Assembly (NCBI GenBank): GCA_018105865.1
Contig: CM030836.1
Span: 3,372,271 to 3,436,270, forward strand
Reading direction: 5' to 3'
DNA: 64,000 nucleotides
From: Metaphire vulgaris
Taxonomy: Eukaryota > Annelida > Clitellata > Crassiclitellata > Megascolecidae
In this document: piece after piece, positions 13,861 to 24,941 of the stretch
How the letters are laid out: every line of letters starts with the position of its first letter
Numbering within the stretch: the stretch's first letter is position 1
Program-made: the position numbers and the translations under genes
Notes under the pieces: model-generated
Databases searched by the model: none
Seen by the model: only the letters and a program-made list of their open reading frames with translations
What the model was told of the DNA's origin: nothing

Positions 13861-14917
13861 CAGTGTTTCTCAAACTGTGTGCCGCGGCACACTAGTGTGC
13901 AGCGCGAGATTATTAGATGTGCCGTGGATATTTCGGAAATTTTATTAAATTTGAAATGTCAGTGTTTTAAATGTCTGAGATCAATGACTGTGCTTCAACA
14001 CTCTATCTTGTACGCATAGCCAGTGAGGGCCGTAGCGTCACCGACGAGTCTGATGAATCTAGAATCTTGATAATTCGCCCCCTGGGACTTGGGAGCAGGC
14101 CTGAGGAGAGGGGGGTGCAGCCGGTACATTGTACCGGGGCCCATGGAGTTTTCAGGGGCCCAGATCAGGTGATGATAAGGTTTTTTGTTTTGTTTTTTTG
14201 CTTGTCAGGGTGTTTTTTGAGAATTGACAATGTTTTTTGCTTGTCAGGCTGTTTTTGGACAGTTGATAACGTTTTTTTGCTTGTCAGGTTTTTTGTAGAT
14301 TTGATAAAGTTTTCTTAAGGGGCCACAAATGTTTTTGTTCCAGGGCCCGAAATTTCTCTCGGCGGCCCTGCCTGGGAAGACGGGAAGTGCAGCATCGCAT
14401 ACCAAGCCTCTTCGTATACGAGACGATGCTGGTGTGGGGAGGGGCTGTGAATTCGCAGTTAAGACTACGTGGGACCAAGTACGCCTGGGCCACTAAGAAA
14501 CACCCCTGCTCTGTGTCTGCTTTGATTGGGAGCTTGCTTCTCTTAGGTAGCTGGAGATGCGTAAGGTTTCCAGTTTCTATGTGGCACCTAGGCAGAGGTA
14601 CCGCAGGGGTCTTATCTGCAGAGCGGCTGTGTACTGGCAGAGAGGACTTGCAGTCTGTTCTGAACCAAGCTATTCAAGTTGTGAACTTCATAAAATCCTG
14701 ACCACTTAAATCTCGACTTCTTTGAAAGCTCTGAGACTGTGAGGCAATGGATTCCGAATATGCATGCCTATTATACCGTACTGATGTTCGCTGGTTTTCA
14801 TGAGGGAATGTTTTGATGACTTTCATCGGCAAAAATTGTGACGTCTTTTCAAGTGTGCCGCTGATGTTTTCACGTATTTATAGTGTGCCGCAAGGCGAAA
14901 AAGTTTGAGAAACACTG
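13861..14917. mobile_element. hAT-type non-autonomous element
   Basis: TIRs CAGTGTTTCTCAAACT and AGTTTGAGAAACACTG are perfectly inverted. The 8-bp target duplication CAGTAAAC is present at 13853-13860 and 14918-14925. Subterminal GTGCCGCGGCACACT and AGTGTGCCGCAAGG are also inverted. No transposase is present. A second element is nested inside (14096-14370). Confidence 0.9.
14096..14370. mobile_element. Nested hAT-type MITE
   Basis: Left end CAGGCCTGAGGAGAGGGGGG, right end reading inward CAGGGCCGCCGAGAGAAATT. Imperfect 8-bp duplication CTTGGGAG (14088-14095) and CCTGGGAA (14371-14378). It contains TTTTTTGCTTGTCAGG reiterated three times. It lies wholly inside the 13861-14917 element. Confidence 0.75.
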
Positions 14918-14925
14918 CAGTAAAC

Positions 14926-15370
14926 CCAGTTATTTTAAGGCAGAGCTTATCCTTCAAACTACAAATCACCACTAGATGCTCAGAATGGCTTCATTTGTTG
15001 TTCCATGCATTTGTACACTTAGTTTACACTTTTGTTTTTCAGTATGTGGCCTTAGATTTTGGAACTCATTGTTAACTTCAACATAACTGACAATTTATTA
15101 TCTTTTAAATAGATAGGTCAAACGCCTGTTTGGTTTCGCTTCTCTGCTTTAGATTGTTCTCCCACTGATCTGAACTGTTCCAGTTTGACCTGGTTTGGTT
15201 TTGATTTGATGCACCATTGGCTTATGCCTTAGGGCCTAGGCTTTATGATAGTGGTGATTGGTTGCTTGATTGTTATGATGTTCAGAGAGTTATTTTGTCT
15301 AGGATTGTTTTAATAATTTACTTTATAATAACATATATCAGCTGATGATTCCTATGTCATTGAATTTTAG
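14926..15370. other. Intron 2 end, nothing recognised
   Basis: No repeat or gene recognised. It ends in the acceptor CATTGAATTTTAG before exon 3. Confidence 0.4.
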
Positions 15371-15532
15371 CCATTCTTTGGTCTTCAAGATAGTATGAGC
15401 CATAAAAGCCACAAAGAAATGACGAAATCGAACCTATTAGAGACAGCATCAACAAAGACACTGTCAAAGGATGAACCTTCAGCAACTTTTGATACATTTC
15501 TCAATGATTCTACTGGCACTGCATTATTTATG
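15371..15532 (+). CDS. RGS12/14-like exon 3, start of RGS box
   Basis: GAATTTTAG|CCA acceptor, TTTATG|GTAGGA donor, 162 bp, phase 0. It encodes 54 residues from PFFGLQDSMSHKS to FDTFLNDSTGTALFM. The segment ATFDTFLNDSTGTALFM corresponds to the first helices of the RGS box (in relatives a motif like SFExLLxDPxGxxxF). The upstream 37 residues are linker. Confidence 0.82.
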
Positions 15533-15739
15533 GTAGGATACAACTCGTATGTCTTGCAAAAGGATGAAGATCTCTTGATGCTTCTTTATAGTCTTTTATT
15601 GTAGTTTATGTTTTATTTGTAGTTTAGTTAAATTTCTGTAGCTTTACTCTTAAATAATCAAGAGTCAAGTTTTAACCCTTTCACCGCAAAGCTGGTTATG
15701 GCTGTTGTGATCACCCGCCACTGTTCTTGATCTTGTTCT

Positions 15740-16338
15740 GATTGTTGAGCCTCTAGTTGTGTATCGGCAGTCCCAAGATATTTGATTCAGTCAGGTACAT
15801 GGTGGTCTCCCTTGCATGCATTCCCAAGAGTCTGAAGGTCTAGCCATTATCAATCTAATATCCAAGGCAGAGGGTATTATTTTCCGGGGTGTTTTCTGGC
15901 AGCCTTACTACATTGCCGAAAAGTCTGAATCGACATAAACTTACAGTTTGGTCTAGTTTGATTTGACCAGTGCATTTGTAAATTTCCTCATTCTGAATAA
16001 GGTTGTTCCATTTTTGCACCTAGGATCTGGCTTCAGTTGCTGGTATGAAACGATTCCAGTTTCTTCCAATCAACCTTTGTCAGAGTTCAGGTCGCACTAT
16101 AAAGCAGAACAGGTTATATACAGCAAGAGTAGATAAGGATCTTATTTTGTATGCTTAGATCAGATTGCTTGCAGACACAGTTCCTCTGATGCATAGTACT
16201 TGATGCAATACCAATATGCCTGTAGAGTTCATCATGAGAGTTTGAGTTAGAGGTAAATAGCGAACCAAGACAGCAAAAGTTGGTCACTGTTGATACTGGT
16301 TGGTCATTGATATCGGCCTTGCCACTCAGGTTCGTTCC
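15740..16338 (-). pseudogene. LINE post-RT region fragment
   Basis: Minus-strand translation gives VSTVTNFCCLGSLFTSNSNS, HIGIASSTMHQRN and LIYSCCI, the region after RT that in such LINEs reads FxYLGSxISSD...RIGKASxAF. Several stops. A possible TTAA end (TTAACCCTTTCACCGC) sits just left at 15672. Its 5' side abuts the TTAA of the next element. Confidence 0.6.
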
Positions 16339-16343
16339 TTTAA

Positions 16344-17404
16344 CCCATTGCAGGGGGATTTAATTTTTTCAAGTCGTCCCCAATCGGGGTATTTAATTTG
16401 GGGGAAAGGCGTTCATGTGAAATTGTGAACATACAAGTTTTAAACTTACTATATTTCGGGCTATATAGAAGCTAGAAAGATGCGGTTTGCACCATTGCTT
16501 AGCATTTTTATTGCTCTTTCGAACCATCCGTGCCAAAGAAGAAAATTTTGGAGGTAGGGTCCACCCTACAGCCCAAAATAGGACCTCTCCCCAACATTTT
16601 GGTCAAATTTTGTTCCAAGCCCCATAGCAAAATTTTTTCCGCTGTAACCCCCAAACTGTGAGTGAGAGAGTTATAAAGGGGTGTAATTGGAACAGAATAA
16701 TGCAAAAATTTTGAAGATTGGACAAAATTTTGGGCAGTTATGATTTTTCAAACAATATTACTCATTGCTCGAAGAAATAACAATTTTGCGAACAGATTTT
16801 CAATCTGAAAAACCGAAAACTTAGTATATTTCAGGCTATATAGAAGCTAGAAAGATGCGGGTTGTACCGTTGTTTAGCATTTCTATTGCTCTTTCGAACC
16901 ATCCGTGCCAAAAAGAAATTTTTGGGGGTAGGTCCACCTTACAGCTGAAAATCGGAACCCTCCCCCAAAAAAATTTTCAAAGCGCAATAGCAAAAAATTT
17001 TCAGCGGTGACCTCCCAACTGTAAGCGATAAAGTTTTAGGGCATTGTAATTGGAACATAATAGTGCAAAAATTTTGAAGATCGGGCCAAAATTGGCGGAG
17101 TTATGGCGGAGTTATGATTTTTCAAACCTCAGACTTTAGTCTTTTTCGAGGCATTTCAATGCAAAATCCCAGTATTTGGATGATCAATGGCGTTTTCTTG
17201 CTTATAATAGTCAACAACAGCGAAGAAAGTGCTGCCATCTATCGAATGGATAGTAAACTAAATCGAAAAGTTACTCCCGGAGTCCCGGGGCGGTTTAAAA
17301 CTGCAATGTCCGATGCTTATGTGGCGCACCGTTTATAGACGGTGTTACACTTTGGAATATGATTTTCGGGCGCCGTTTTAAGACGGCATTGCCTGGGGAA
17401 CGGG
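16344..17404. mobile_element. TTAA (piggyBac-type) non-autonomous element a
   Basis: TTAA at 16340-16343 and 17405-17408. It begins CCCATTGCAGGGGG and ends CCTGGGGAACGGG. It contains two copies of the ~355-bp module (from about 16440 and 16810), each starting TATTTC.GGCTATATAGAAGCTAG, and a right-end arm with inverted CGCCGTTTTAAGACGGC. No transposase. Confidence 0.8.
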
Positions 17405-17408
17405 TTAA

Positions 17409-17533
17409 GGAGATTGAAGACCAGCTGAACATCGATACACAGAGGATTGCCGAATACTGTAAAATATGGCGGCTTAAACCGAACGCCGCCAAGACCGTTT
17501 CTTGCGTAGTTTATTTATTTATTTATTTATTGA
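17409..17533 (+). pseudogene. LINE RT fragment
   Basis: Encodes IEDQLNIDTQRIAEYCKIWR and LKPNAAKT, a thumb-region block of Jockey/RTE-type RTs. It is followed by (TTTAT)n at 17512-17533, which belongs to the tail of the next, oppositely oriented LINE. Confidence 0.55.
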
Positions 17534-18612
17534 AAGTTAAGATTTATGTGGTAATCATCCTAGAATGACTACTTGAACACATTACATAGTACATGAATAA
17601 TATAGGTCAGGATTTAGCAGAATAGCTGATCTCGAACAGCCAAGTCTTCAGACGCTTCTTGAATATGTCCAGAGAAGGTGATGTTTGAATACAGATGGGA
17701 AGACGATTCCAGGCTTTCTCTGCCAGAACCGGAAGACACGGTCGCGGCAGTGGCAAGGCGTGTGTGCGGCACGAGGAGTGCTTGAGTGGAGCCAGATCGC
17801 AGACGCCTTCTACTGTCTGTGTCTGCCGATCTCTGGAGTTCGCACGGAGATAGGAGGGAGCGATGTCGTGCAGGCACCGATAGGCGAGGGTTGCCAACTT
17901 ATACGTTATTCGCCGGGGACTGAGAGCCAGTGTAGGTCGATCAACAGTGGCGTGATGTGGTCATACTTCCTTGATCGATGGATCAGGCGTGCAGCCGCAT
18001 GAAGTATGCTCTGGAGTCTGTCGAGGAGGTGTTTCGGGAGCCCTGCTAAGGTGGCGTTACCATAGTCGAGTTTAGTGATTATCAAGGCACTGATCAAAGT
18101 CTTCACAGCATTAAGAGAGATATTTTCGTATGCTGCAGATCAAGCGCAGTGCTGTGAAGCAGCTGGCGACAGTGCGTGTTACGTGTTACCTCGTCGTGGC
18201 GGTATTATCGATATAGATGCCAAGATTTCTGATGTAGGGGCTTGGATGGATATCGTAACCATCAATTCGGACCGAGGTGGATTGGAGCAGGTGCTGTTGT
18301 CCTACCGGTTGCCTTCCATATAATTTCTGTCTTTGCATTATTGAGCTGGAGACGATTTGAGCTTAGCCATTCTGTCATTTCTGCGACACAGTTCGTAATT
18401 TGTGATTGGAGTTGTTGGGTGAGAGCTGAGTGACAACTCCCATATACTTGGGTATCATCTTCGTATAGGTGTGCCTGCAGATCATGCTTGTGAGCTATGT
18501 CGAGTAGATCGACCAGGTATAATGCAAAGAAGATGGGTTTGAGGACCGAACCTTGAGGGACCCCATTTGTGAGTGGGTAATTCTCCGATGTTGATTTGGT
18601 GCAGCATACAGA
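17534..18612 (-). pseudogene. CR1/L2-like LINE, RT to 3' end
   Basis: Minus strand, 5' to 3': TNGVPQGSVLKPIFFALYLV, then YEDDTQVYG (YADD box, A to E), LSSNRLQLNNAKTEI, TKLDYGNATLAGLPKHLLDR, and the C-terminal SLDIFKKRLKTWLFEIS near 17650. Tail (AAATA)n lies at its left. Frameshifts occur near 17900 and 18150. A closely similar copy is at 36310-37252. Confidence 0.8.
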
Positions 18613-19546
18613 GTAAGTACAGAGTAAGTGTAGTTCACCTACACAAAACCAACGCAAATCGTGAACTGAACATACACATGGATGGAAATCATTTGAAACA
18701 TGAACCGCATCCGGTATGTCTAGGCATCACACTCGATAGACCTTTGAGCTATAAAACTCACCTCAATAAGCTTGCCAGCAAAGTTAAAAGCAGGACAAAT
18801 CTTCTGTCGAAACTTGCTGGATCCACATGGGGAGCCAACGAACTACTCTGAAACAGGCAGCCCTATCACTCTGCTATTCAACTGCTGAGTACTGCTACCC
18901 TGTCTGGTACAGATCCTTTACACCAAAGTCGTCGACACTCAGCTGCACTCTGCCATGAGAATCATCACTGGCACTCTACGTCCAACTGAACTGTCGTGGC
19001 TACCGGTCCTCTCTAACATCTGCCCTCCCAAATCTGCGCCGCACAGCCGCTGTAGACAAGTTTCTGCAGAAGGTGGCAGAAAATGAAAACTGGCCACTTA
19101 ATGAGGACTTAACCAATCCGCCTCAACAGTGATTCAAATCACATGACCTCCTACGGTTGAACAAGGAACCCAAAGACATCGTTGGTCAGTGGAGACTTGA
19201 CTGGAAATTGGCCCAGGCGATCAACTACCATCTGGTAGAAGATCCCACTATATGACAACCAGAATTCGACACCCTGCCATGTCATCTTTGGTGCCTATTG
19301 AACCACTTCCGGACAGCGCAGGGTCACTGCAAATACTGTCGCCGGAAGTGGGGACTGGTCAACTCAGATCTGTGTATCTGCGGTGAAGTGCAAACAATGA
19401 ATCACATAGTTGACTCTTGTCCTAATAGCAAGACTCGAGGATGGCGGTATTCAGACATTGCACTCAGCTAATGATGTCACAATCATTTGACTGCGACATC
19501 ATTCAAGTGCTGACTTCTTTCAGCACTTGAAGCATATGATAATAAC

Positions 19547-19591
<45 letters not shown>

Positions 19592-19592
19592 T
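18613..19592 (+). pseudogene. Jockey-like LINE, RT C-terminus with (ATA)n tail
   Basis: Encodes ANRELNIHMDGNHLKHEPHP, VCLGITLDRPLSYKTHLNKL and NLLSKLAGSTWGANE, a common non-LTR RT end region. Further downstream are the Cys-rich CKYCRKWGLVN-like block and CGEVQTMNHIVDSCP at about 19380-19420. The element ends in (AAT)n at 19529-19592. Its left border has ACAGAGTAAGT twice in tandem (18608-18629). Multiple stops. Confidence 0.7.
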
Positions 19593-19594
19593 GA

Positions 19595-19985
19595 TAGCGA
19601 GGTCACTTACACGTATGTTTGTGTCTTTGGCAAGACTCTGAATCTTCGTTTTAGCCCAAGCTTTGATGCTTATTGTTCCACCCCTGGAAGGGAATGTATG
19701 ATATTGTCCTTGTTTTCTGCATGCAAAGCAGTGTCATCTGCATAGTCTGTATCAGAGAATTGAACATGAATGCCAATGGAACTAGATACGTTAGATACGT
19801 TGGACATGTGTATTGTGTAATCCATGGCATGACAAAATAATGCAGGTGCTAATATGTTGCCCTGTTGTACACTGGGTAATATCTCAAAAGGTTCAGAGAG
19901 GTCTGGCCCAAATGTTCACAAGCACGCTTCTATATGTGGTTCTTTGATTAGGTTGAGTAAATAGTCTTTTGGATGCCAATCCCCT
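19595..19985 (-). pseudogene. LINE RT fragment with YADD
   Basis: Minus strand encodes EPFEILPSVQQGNILAPALF then CHAMDYTIHM and DTDYADDTALHAENK, that is motif B and the catalytic YADD box. Same family as the 1-210 fragment. One in-frame stop before the downstream ASKLGLK segment. Confidence 0.7.
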
Positions 19986-20799
19986 TCAAATCAAATCAAA
20001 CTCACTTTATATAGTGATAAAGGGAAAATTCACAAATAATAACCAAGGGAAAATCAAAAATAATGGAAAGCAATCAAATTCATACATTAAAAATGTGTGA
20101 TTATCAATTAAAATAAATGTGAGGTGCAAATACAGTAATGAAAGCAAAAACTAAGATACAAGTCTTATTTTGATGGCAAATCATAGTTTGATACATTACA
20201 TGTTGGCAACAAAGAATTACAATTCTATAAGAGTACAATCTATCTGCTTTTCCAGTGAATTATTCAAAATACAATAATTGCAAATACAACAATTGCTGTT
20301 TTTATATAAAGAAATTCTTTTGAGTGAACAAGACCGAACAAATTCAACTTTTAAATTAGGGTGTGGGTGCAGAGTGCAAATAATTATGTTAAATTATAAA
20401 GTGAGATTTATGTGGAGATTAACAAATCAGAAATCGTTGCTTTTAAATTATACAAGGATCTAATTTGCTTAGTATCACTTGGTAATGTATTAATGCAATA
20501 TGCAGTAATTGCAGCGGGAGTGCTTCTGAGTGATTCTTCAGAAGAGACGCTTTGAAAATATTTCGTTACATTACATTGCATTACAATGCATTCTAAATTT
20601 TAGGATCAGAAATCTAACACATTTTCATATAATGATGTTTTTTGTATACCAAAGAAGAAGTTGTCTGTTATGCTATGGGTATGAAGTGGATCAAAACTAG
20701 AATAGAGGCTAGAGCAATGGTTCTTTTAACTTTTTCAGGTCACGATCTGGCAATAATCTTTTTCTCGAAGCTGGCAGACCACCAGCTTAAATGGCGTGC
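19986..20799. other. AT-rich intron, no gene recognised
   Basis: Begins with TCAAATCAAATCAAACTCACTTTATATAG, resembling a LINE 3' end and tail. The rest is AT-rich with no recognised boundary. A hAT-like CAATGGTTCTTTTAACTTTTTCAGG stretch is at about 20716. Confidence 0.3.
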
Positions 20800-20930
20800 A
20801 CAAATAAATAAAAAATATATAAACTCAAACGAACGAGACATAAAGACTCGAATTGCCATGGCCAGAGAAGCATTTTGGAAGCAGAAGGAACTCCTAAGGA
20901 GCAACTTAGGACTAGCAACAATATTTTAGC
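20800..20930 (+). pseudogene. LINE post-RT fragment
   Basis: Encodes NSNERDIKTRIAMAREAFWK and QKELLRSNLGL, the block that reads KTRIAMAKxAFxxxKxLL in RTE/R4-like LINEs. No flanking LINE sequence recognised. Confidence 0.55.
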
Positions 20931-21304
20931 TTCTATGGCTCCTTCAGTCATTCGTTTGCTTGCTGTAGCTGCTAGAATGAACAACAATCAAAAAATCTGT
21001 TTTTGAGGGAGATTGTATTATTATTTGGCAGTGATGGGTAATTGCCCTTTTTTATCTAATTAATTAGAATTAGAATTAGTTGAAATTTTACAATTACAAT
21101 TAGAATTAGAATTAGCAAAATTTCACAACCAATTAATTAGAATTAGAATTAGATACCTTCTAATTTAATTAGAATTAGCAATTAGAAGTGCAGTGATAAA
21201 AACGATGCATTTTAATGTAATGGTAAAATTAATTTCATCCTCCGTAATCTAGATTATATCAGAATTGCATTTTGCAAGTAAAAGTGACTCAAACAAAGTA
21301 TCAT

Positions 21305-21911
21305 CTAATCGATTTCATTTTCTTCTATCATTAAGAATAAATCCACTGCACTAAATGATCTTTCAATAGCAGCTGATGTGGCCGGTACAATATGATGCTG
21401 CAAATGTAGCTGGTATAAACAGGGAAAGTTCAATTTATGGTCCTCCCAAAAAGAAATACAATTAGTGTTCATATTGGTTGGAGTATATAAGTAACTTTGG
21501 AGCTCTTCAGTTTCTGTTGACGTCAGCAAAGTTTCTTCCATATATCCAAATAGATCGTTGTGGGACTTAATTTGAGGTGTGACTGATTTGTCATTGTCCA
21601 TATTATTATTATTATTATTATTATCTACGACAATTTATATAGCGCAGTAGCATAACTGGAGCTAAAGTCAAGAGCGCTTTACAAAGGAGTCACTTATAAG
21701 AGATGTTAAATAAGTGTGTCTTTAGGAGCTTCTCAAAACAGCTGACGGACTTCGCATTAATAGCCATAGCTGGTGTCAAAGGTGTATTGTTTATCTGCTT
21801 TGAGACTGAATTTACTTGACGTTTAATTTGTCCTTGAACAAAATATCTTTCCTCAGCACTCTCTATCCACATGAGTTTGAATCGTGGTTCCAAAGCACTT
21901 GACACAAGCAA
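21305..21911 (-). pseudogene. hAT transposase C-terminal fragment
   Basis: The upstream piece (about 21911-21776) encodes SSALEPRFKLMWIESAEERY, the block preceding the dimerisation domain. After a LINE-tail insertion, 21601-21305 encodes ISFWEDHKLNFPCLYQLHLQ and VPATSAAIERSFSAV, the hAT dimerisation domain (PATSAxxERxFS). The N-terminal BED finger and catalytic core are missing, so it is a relic. Confidence 0.8.
21602..21778 (-). mobile_element. CR1-like LINE 3' end nested in the hAT element
   Basis: Encodes SCFEKLLKTHLFNISYK, the last residues of the CR1-like ORF, then the conserved 3' end (AATTTATATAGCGCAGTAGC on the plus strand) and an (ATT)n tail at 21602. It splits the hAT transposase frame. 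Confidence 0.75.
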
Positions 21912-22092
21912 GTGTGCTAATTAGGCAACTAATTGTTCTTTTCAATTACAATTAGCAAGCTATTCATTAGAATTAGAATTAGAATTAGCAATATTTTGGA
22001 AGTAATTGATTAGAATTAGAATTAGACAGATAGCTAATTCATTAGCTAATTAATTAGAATTAGAAATTGAATTACCCATCACTGTTATTTGG

Positions 22093-22372
22093 CCTAAAAA
22101 TGCTTCGTAGAAGGTGACCCGTCAAAATAGCCCTGTCAAAATAGCCCACCACCACAATAGCCAGCCCAGTCAATATTTAGCAAGCAACAGCTAAACACCT
22201 TTGAAGTTACTCTTTTCAAGTTTAAAGGGGCAATTCAAAAGCATGGACTACAGGCAAAATTTATTTAGTGTAAGTTAAGTAACCTGTGCTGGTTAATTAT
22301 GTTGAAAGCTTAGATGACGTTAATTCTTCTGCTTCATATAAAACTTTCTAAACGATTATCACTTTAGATTGA
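22093..22372. other. Intron with GTCAAAATAGCC words
   Basis: 22118-22180 contains GTCAAAATAGCCCTGTCAAA and CAGCCCAGTCAATATTTAGC. An approximately inverted counterpart lies at 23765-23815, on the other side of the TTAA element. No gene. Confidence 0.4.
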
Positions 22373-22376
22373 TTAA

Positions 22377-23377
22377 CCCTTTAACTGGGATCCCCGAACT
22401 CAGCTCGTGATGAAGTTCCGTAGCGTTTCGTCAACGCTACATGATATAACATATACATTTTACGCTATAAAACGTTTTAGTACCCATCCATTTGAAAGAT
22501 GGCACACCTATTTTTGAGCTATATCGCCTCCTTGAAAGAGAAAATATATATTCTTTGGAGAGACGGGTCAGACTTCCAGAATCAACTTTTCTGACTTTTT
22601 AACGTTAGAATTGATCTATCTTTACCAAATGTTGACCGATTTTCAAACTTTTTGGTTGATTTTGTTCCTCTGACATCTGTTTACAACTTTGCCACCGACC
22701 AAAGTGGGGCTACAGATTAAAATTTTTTGCAACAGGGCTTTGAAAATTTTTGGGGGGGATGGGTGCTATTTTAGGCCGTAGAGTGGACCCTACTCCCCTT
22801 TTTTCTGCACGGACGGTTAGAAAGAGGAATAAAAAAGCTAAACAATGGTGCAGACCTCATCTTCTTAGCTCTTATATAGCCTGAGATTTAGCAAATTCCA
22901 AAAAAATAATGAAACTTTCTCAAAATTCTAAACTTTCCCGAATTTCACCGCTAAGACTTATGTTCAAACATAGGGATCATCGGGTTAGAATTGATAAATC
23001 TTTACCAAATGTTGACTGATTTTCAAACTTTTTGATTTATTTTGTTTCACTGACATCCCTTTACAAGTTTGCCGCAGACCAAAGTGGGGTTACTGCTGAA
23101 AATTTTTCGCTACAGGGCTCTGAATTTTTTTGGGGGTGGGTGCTGTTTTAGGCCGTAGAGTGGACCCTACCTCCCAACCCTATTTTTTTCGCACAGATCG
23201 TTAGAAAGAGGAATAAAAAAGCTAAACAATGGTGTTTACATCATGTTCTTAGCTCTTATATAGCCTGAGATAAAGGAAATTTTAAAAGTTATAGTTTTCA
23301 TTTCTGAAGAACGTCTTTCCTAAAATTAAATCCCCAGAATGGTGACAGCGTCTGAAAATTTAATCCCAGTTAAGGGG
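22377..23377. mobile_element. TTAA (piggyBac-type) non-autonomous element b
   Basis: TTAA at 22373-22376 and 23378-23381. TIRs CCCTTTAACTGGGAT and (inverted) CCCCTTAACTGGGAT. It contains two inverted-orientation modules, each with GAGTGGACCCTACYYCC and TAAAAAAGCTAAACAATGGTG. Its right part plus host flank is tandemly duplicated (next entry). Confidence 0.8.
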
Positions 23378-23409
23378 TTAATATTAGAATTTGAATTTAT
23401 CTTGTTTGT

Positions 23410-23682
23410 TAGGCTATTTTAGGCCATAGAGTGGACCCTACCTCCCAACCCTATTTTTTCTACACAGATGGTTAGAAAGAGGAATAAAAAAGCTAAACAA
23501 TGGTGTTTACATCATGTTCTTAGCTCTTATATAGCCTGAGATAAAGCAAATTTTAAAAGTTACAGTTTTCATTTCTGAAGAACGTCTTTCCTAAAATTAA
23601 ATCCCCAGAATGGTGACAGCGTCTGAAAATTTAATCCCCAGTTAAGGGGTTAATATTAGAATTTGAATTTATCTTGTTTGTG
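23410..23682. repeat. ~271-bp tandem duplication of element end plus flank
   Basis: TGGACCCTACCTCCCAACCC at 23161 recurs at 23432, and the flank TTAATATTAGAATTTGAATT at 23378 recurs at 23650. The duplicated unit therefore includes the element terminus, its TTAA and about 30 bp of host flank. Copies are nearly identical, so the event is recent. Confidence 0.85.
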
Positions 23683-24453
23683 TCAAACTTTTCAAATTAA
23701 TATTAGTATCAACAGGAAACTTTAACAATAGGATTGCATTCCGATTGACTTTGTTCTCTATTACTTGTTTGCTATTTTGACATGGCTATATTGACTGGGG
23801 CTGTTTTGATGCTGTGATGCTTAATGCTACCATTGTTGGTAGTAGAGGTCTGCACAGGGGTAAGAATTGTCCCCTACTCTTGCTGTGGTAAACCCTGCTC
23901 CTGCCTTGTGGCAGCCGATCCCGTCCCCGCCCGATGCTTTTGTCTCCTATTCCCGCTATCCCTGTGAATAGGAAGATGCAGGCAATGTGAGGGTGTGGGT
24001 GTTCTGATTCAAATTTTAGAGGAATTTTTTTAGTGGGCTATCCACGTGTGCGGACTATCCGCGGGTGCTGCCAAGACCGTGAAAATACGGTATTGCTTTC
24101 CTGTGCAACATTTGCAGATGTGGCTGTGCTTCACATATCGGTCTATGTGCTCACAGTCACACTCCTCTATAAGATTTGTGATCAGAGATCTGTTGTGACG
24201 ATGGCTCAGCCTATCGCCAGTTAGTCTCAGTGAACACCATTTAAAAGACCTCTGGATGTAGGGTTGCTCTGCTTAGAAAACCTTTTTGAAATTTTACTTT
24301 GGTTTGTTGTGTTTAATCAGAACACTTATTAAATATTTGACCCCTTGAAGCAATTTTTTCAGTTTCATAATGTGTTGGTTATACGGAATAATGTTTGGCT
24401 CTTAATATTAATGATTTTTACAGAGTTATTTAACCAGAATGTTTGAATTTTAG
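23683..24453. other. Intron 3 end, nothing firm
   Basis: GC-richer stretch 23850-24090 (CTGCACAGGGGTAAG...) resembles a hAT MITE interior, but no paired ends were found. It ends in TTTGAATTTTAG, the acceptor of exon 4. Confidence 0.35.
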
Positions 24454-24537
24454 GAGTTCTTGAAAAGGGAATATAGTCAGGAGAGCTTGATATTCTGGTT
24501 GAAATGTGAAGAATATCGCAAATTGGAAGAGTTGAAG
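24454..24537 (+). CDS. RGS12/14-like exon 4, RGS box core
   Basis: GAATTTTAG|GAG acceptor, TTGAAG|GTTTAA donor (weak but GT), 84 bp, phase 0. It encodes EFLKREYSQESLIFWLKCEE then YRKLEELK. This is the signature RGS segment that in relatives reads (E/K)FLxxEFSxEN(I/L)xFWxxCExY. The Asn usual after Glu is Ser here, which matters because that Asn contacts G-alpha switch I in RGS4 (family knowledge). Confidence 0.9.
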
Positions 24538-24592
24538 GTTTAATTTTGTTTCTCATCTGTAAAGTACAAGGCCCCTTTTGGTTATTTCTTAT

Positions 24593-24941
24593 AAGGTTGT
24601 TAATGGTTAACCGGACCTAAGAGTAAGGACTGGTCCTTTTAACCTTTACCGGTTAACCATAATTTCATTTGAAAACGTCAAAACGCTTTGATGTAGGCCA
24701 CAGGATGCCGGCATATATGCCGGAAACATCAAAGCGCTTTGATGTAGTCGCGCATGACGCGGGCTCCAGTGCCGGCAACTTGAAAACGCTTTGAAGTAGC
24801 CGTGGAGGATGCTGGCCCCAGCGGCGGCAACATTAAAGCGCTTTGATGTAGGCACCACACCAGTCTGCCGCTAACGACTGGTTAACTGGTCTTTTTTGAA
24901 CAGTTAACCGGTTCTTTAAAACCAGCGGTTTTAACAACCTT
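24593..24941 (+). mobile_element. MITE with 52-bp palindromic core units, copy 2
   Basis: Ends AAGGTTGTTAATGG and TTTTAACAACCTT are inverted. ATTTCTTAT flanks both sides (24584-24592 and 24943-24951), an 8-9 bp target duplication. Four core units, with GCTTTG at 24685, 24736, 24788 and 24840, are spaced 51-52 bp. The best reads CATCAAAGCGCTTTGATG. Confidence 0.85.

Larger units (their letters stand above)
21029..22084 (-). mobile_element. hAT element with transposase remnant
   Basis: TIRs CAGTGATGGGTAATT and AATTACCCATCACTG with the 8-bp duplication TTATTTGG (21021-21028 and 22085-22092). Both subterminal zones are arrays of AATTAG / TTAGAA words (21051-21190 and 21940-22075). The centre carries a hAT transposase C-terminal part on the minus strand and a LINE tail inserted in it. 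Confidence 0.9.

Noticed and set aside
24593..24941. 52-bp spaced repeats considered as a CRISPR array
   Set aside because: Animal intron context, palindromic diverged units, TIRs and flanking duplication; spacers are themselves similar.
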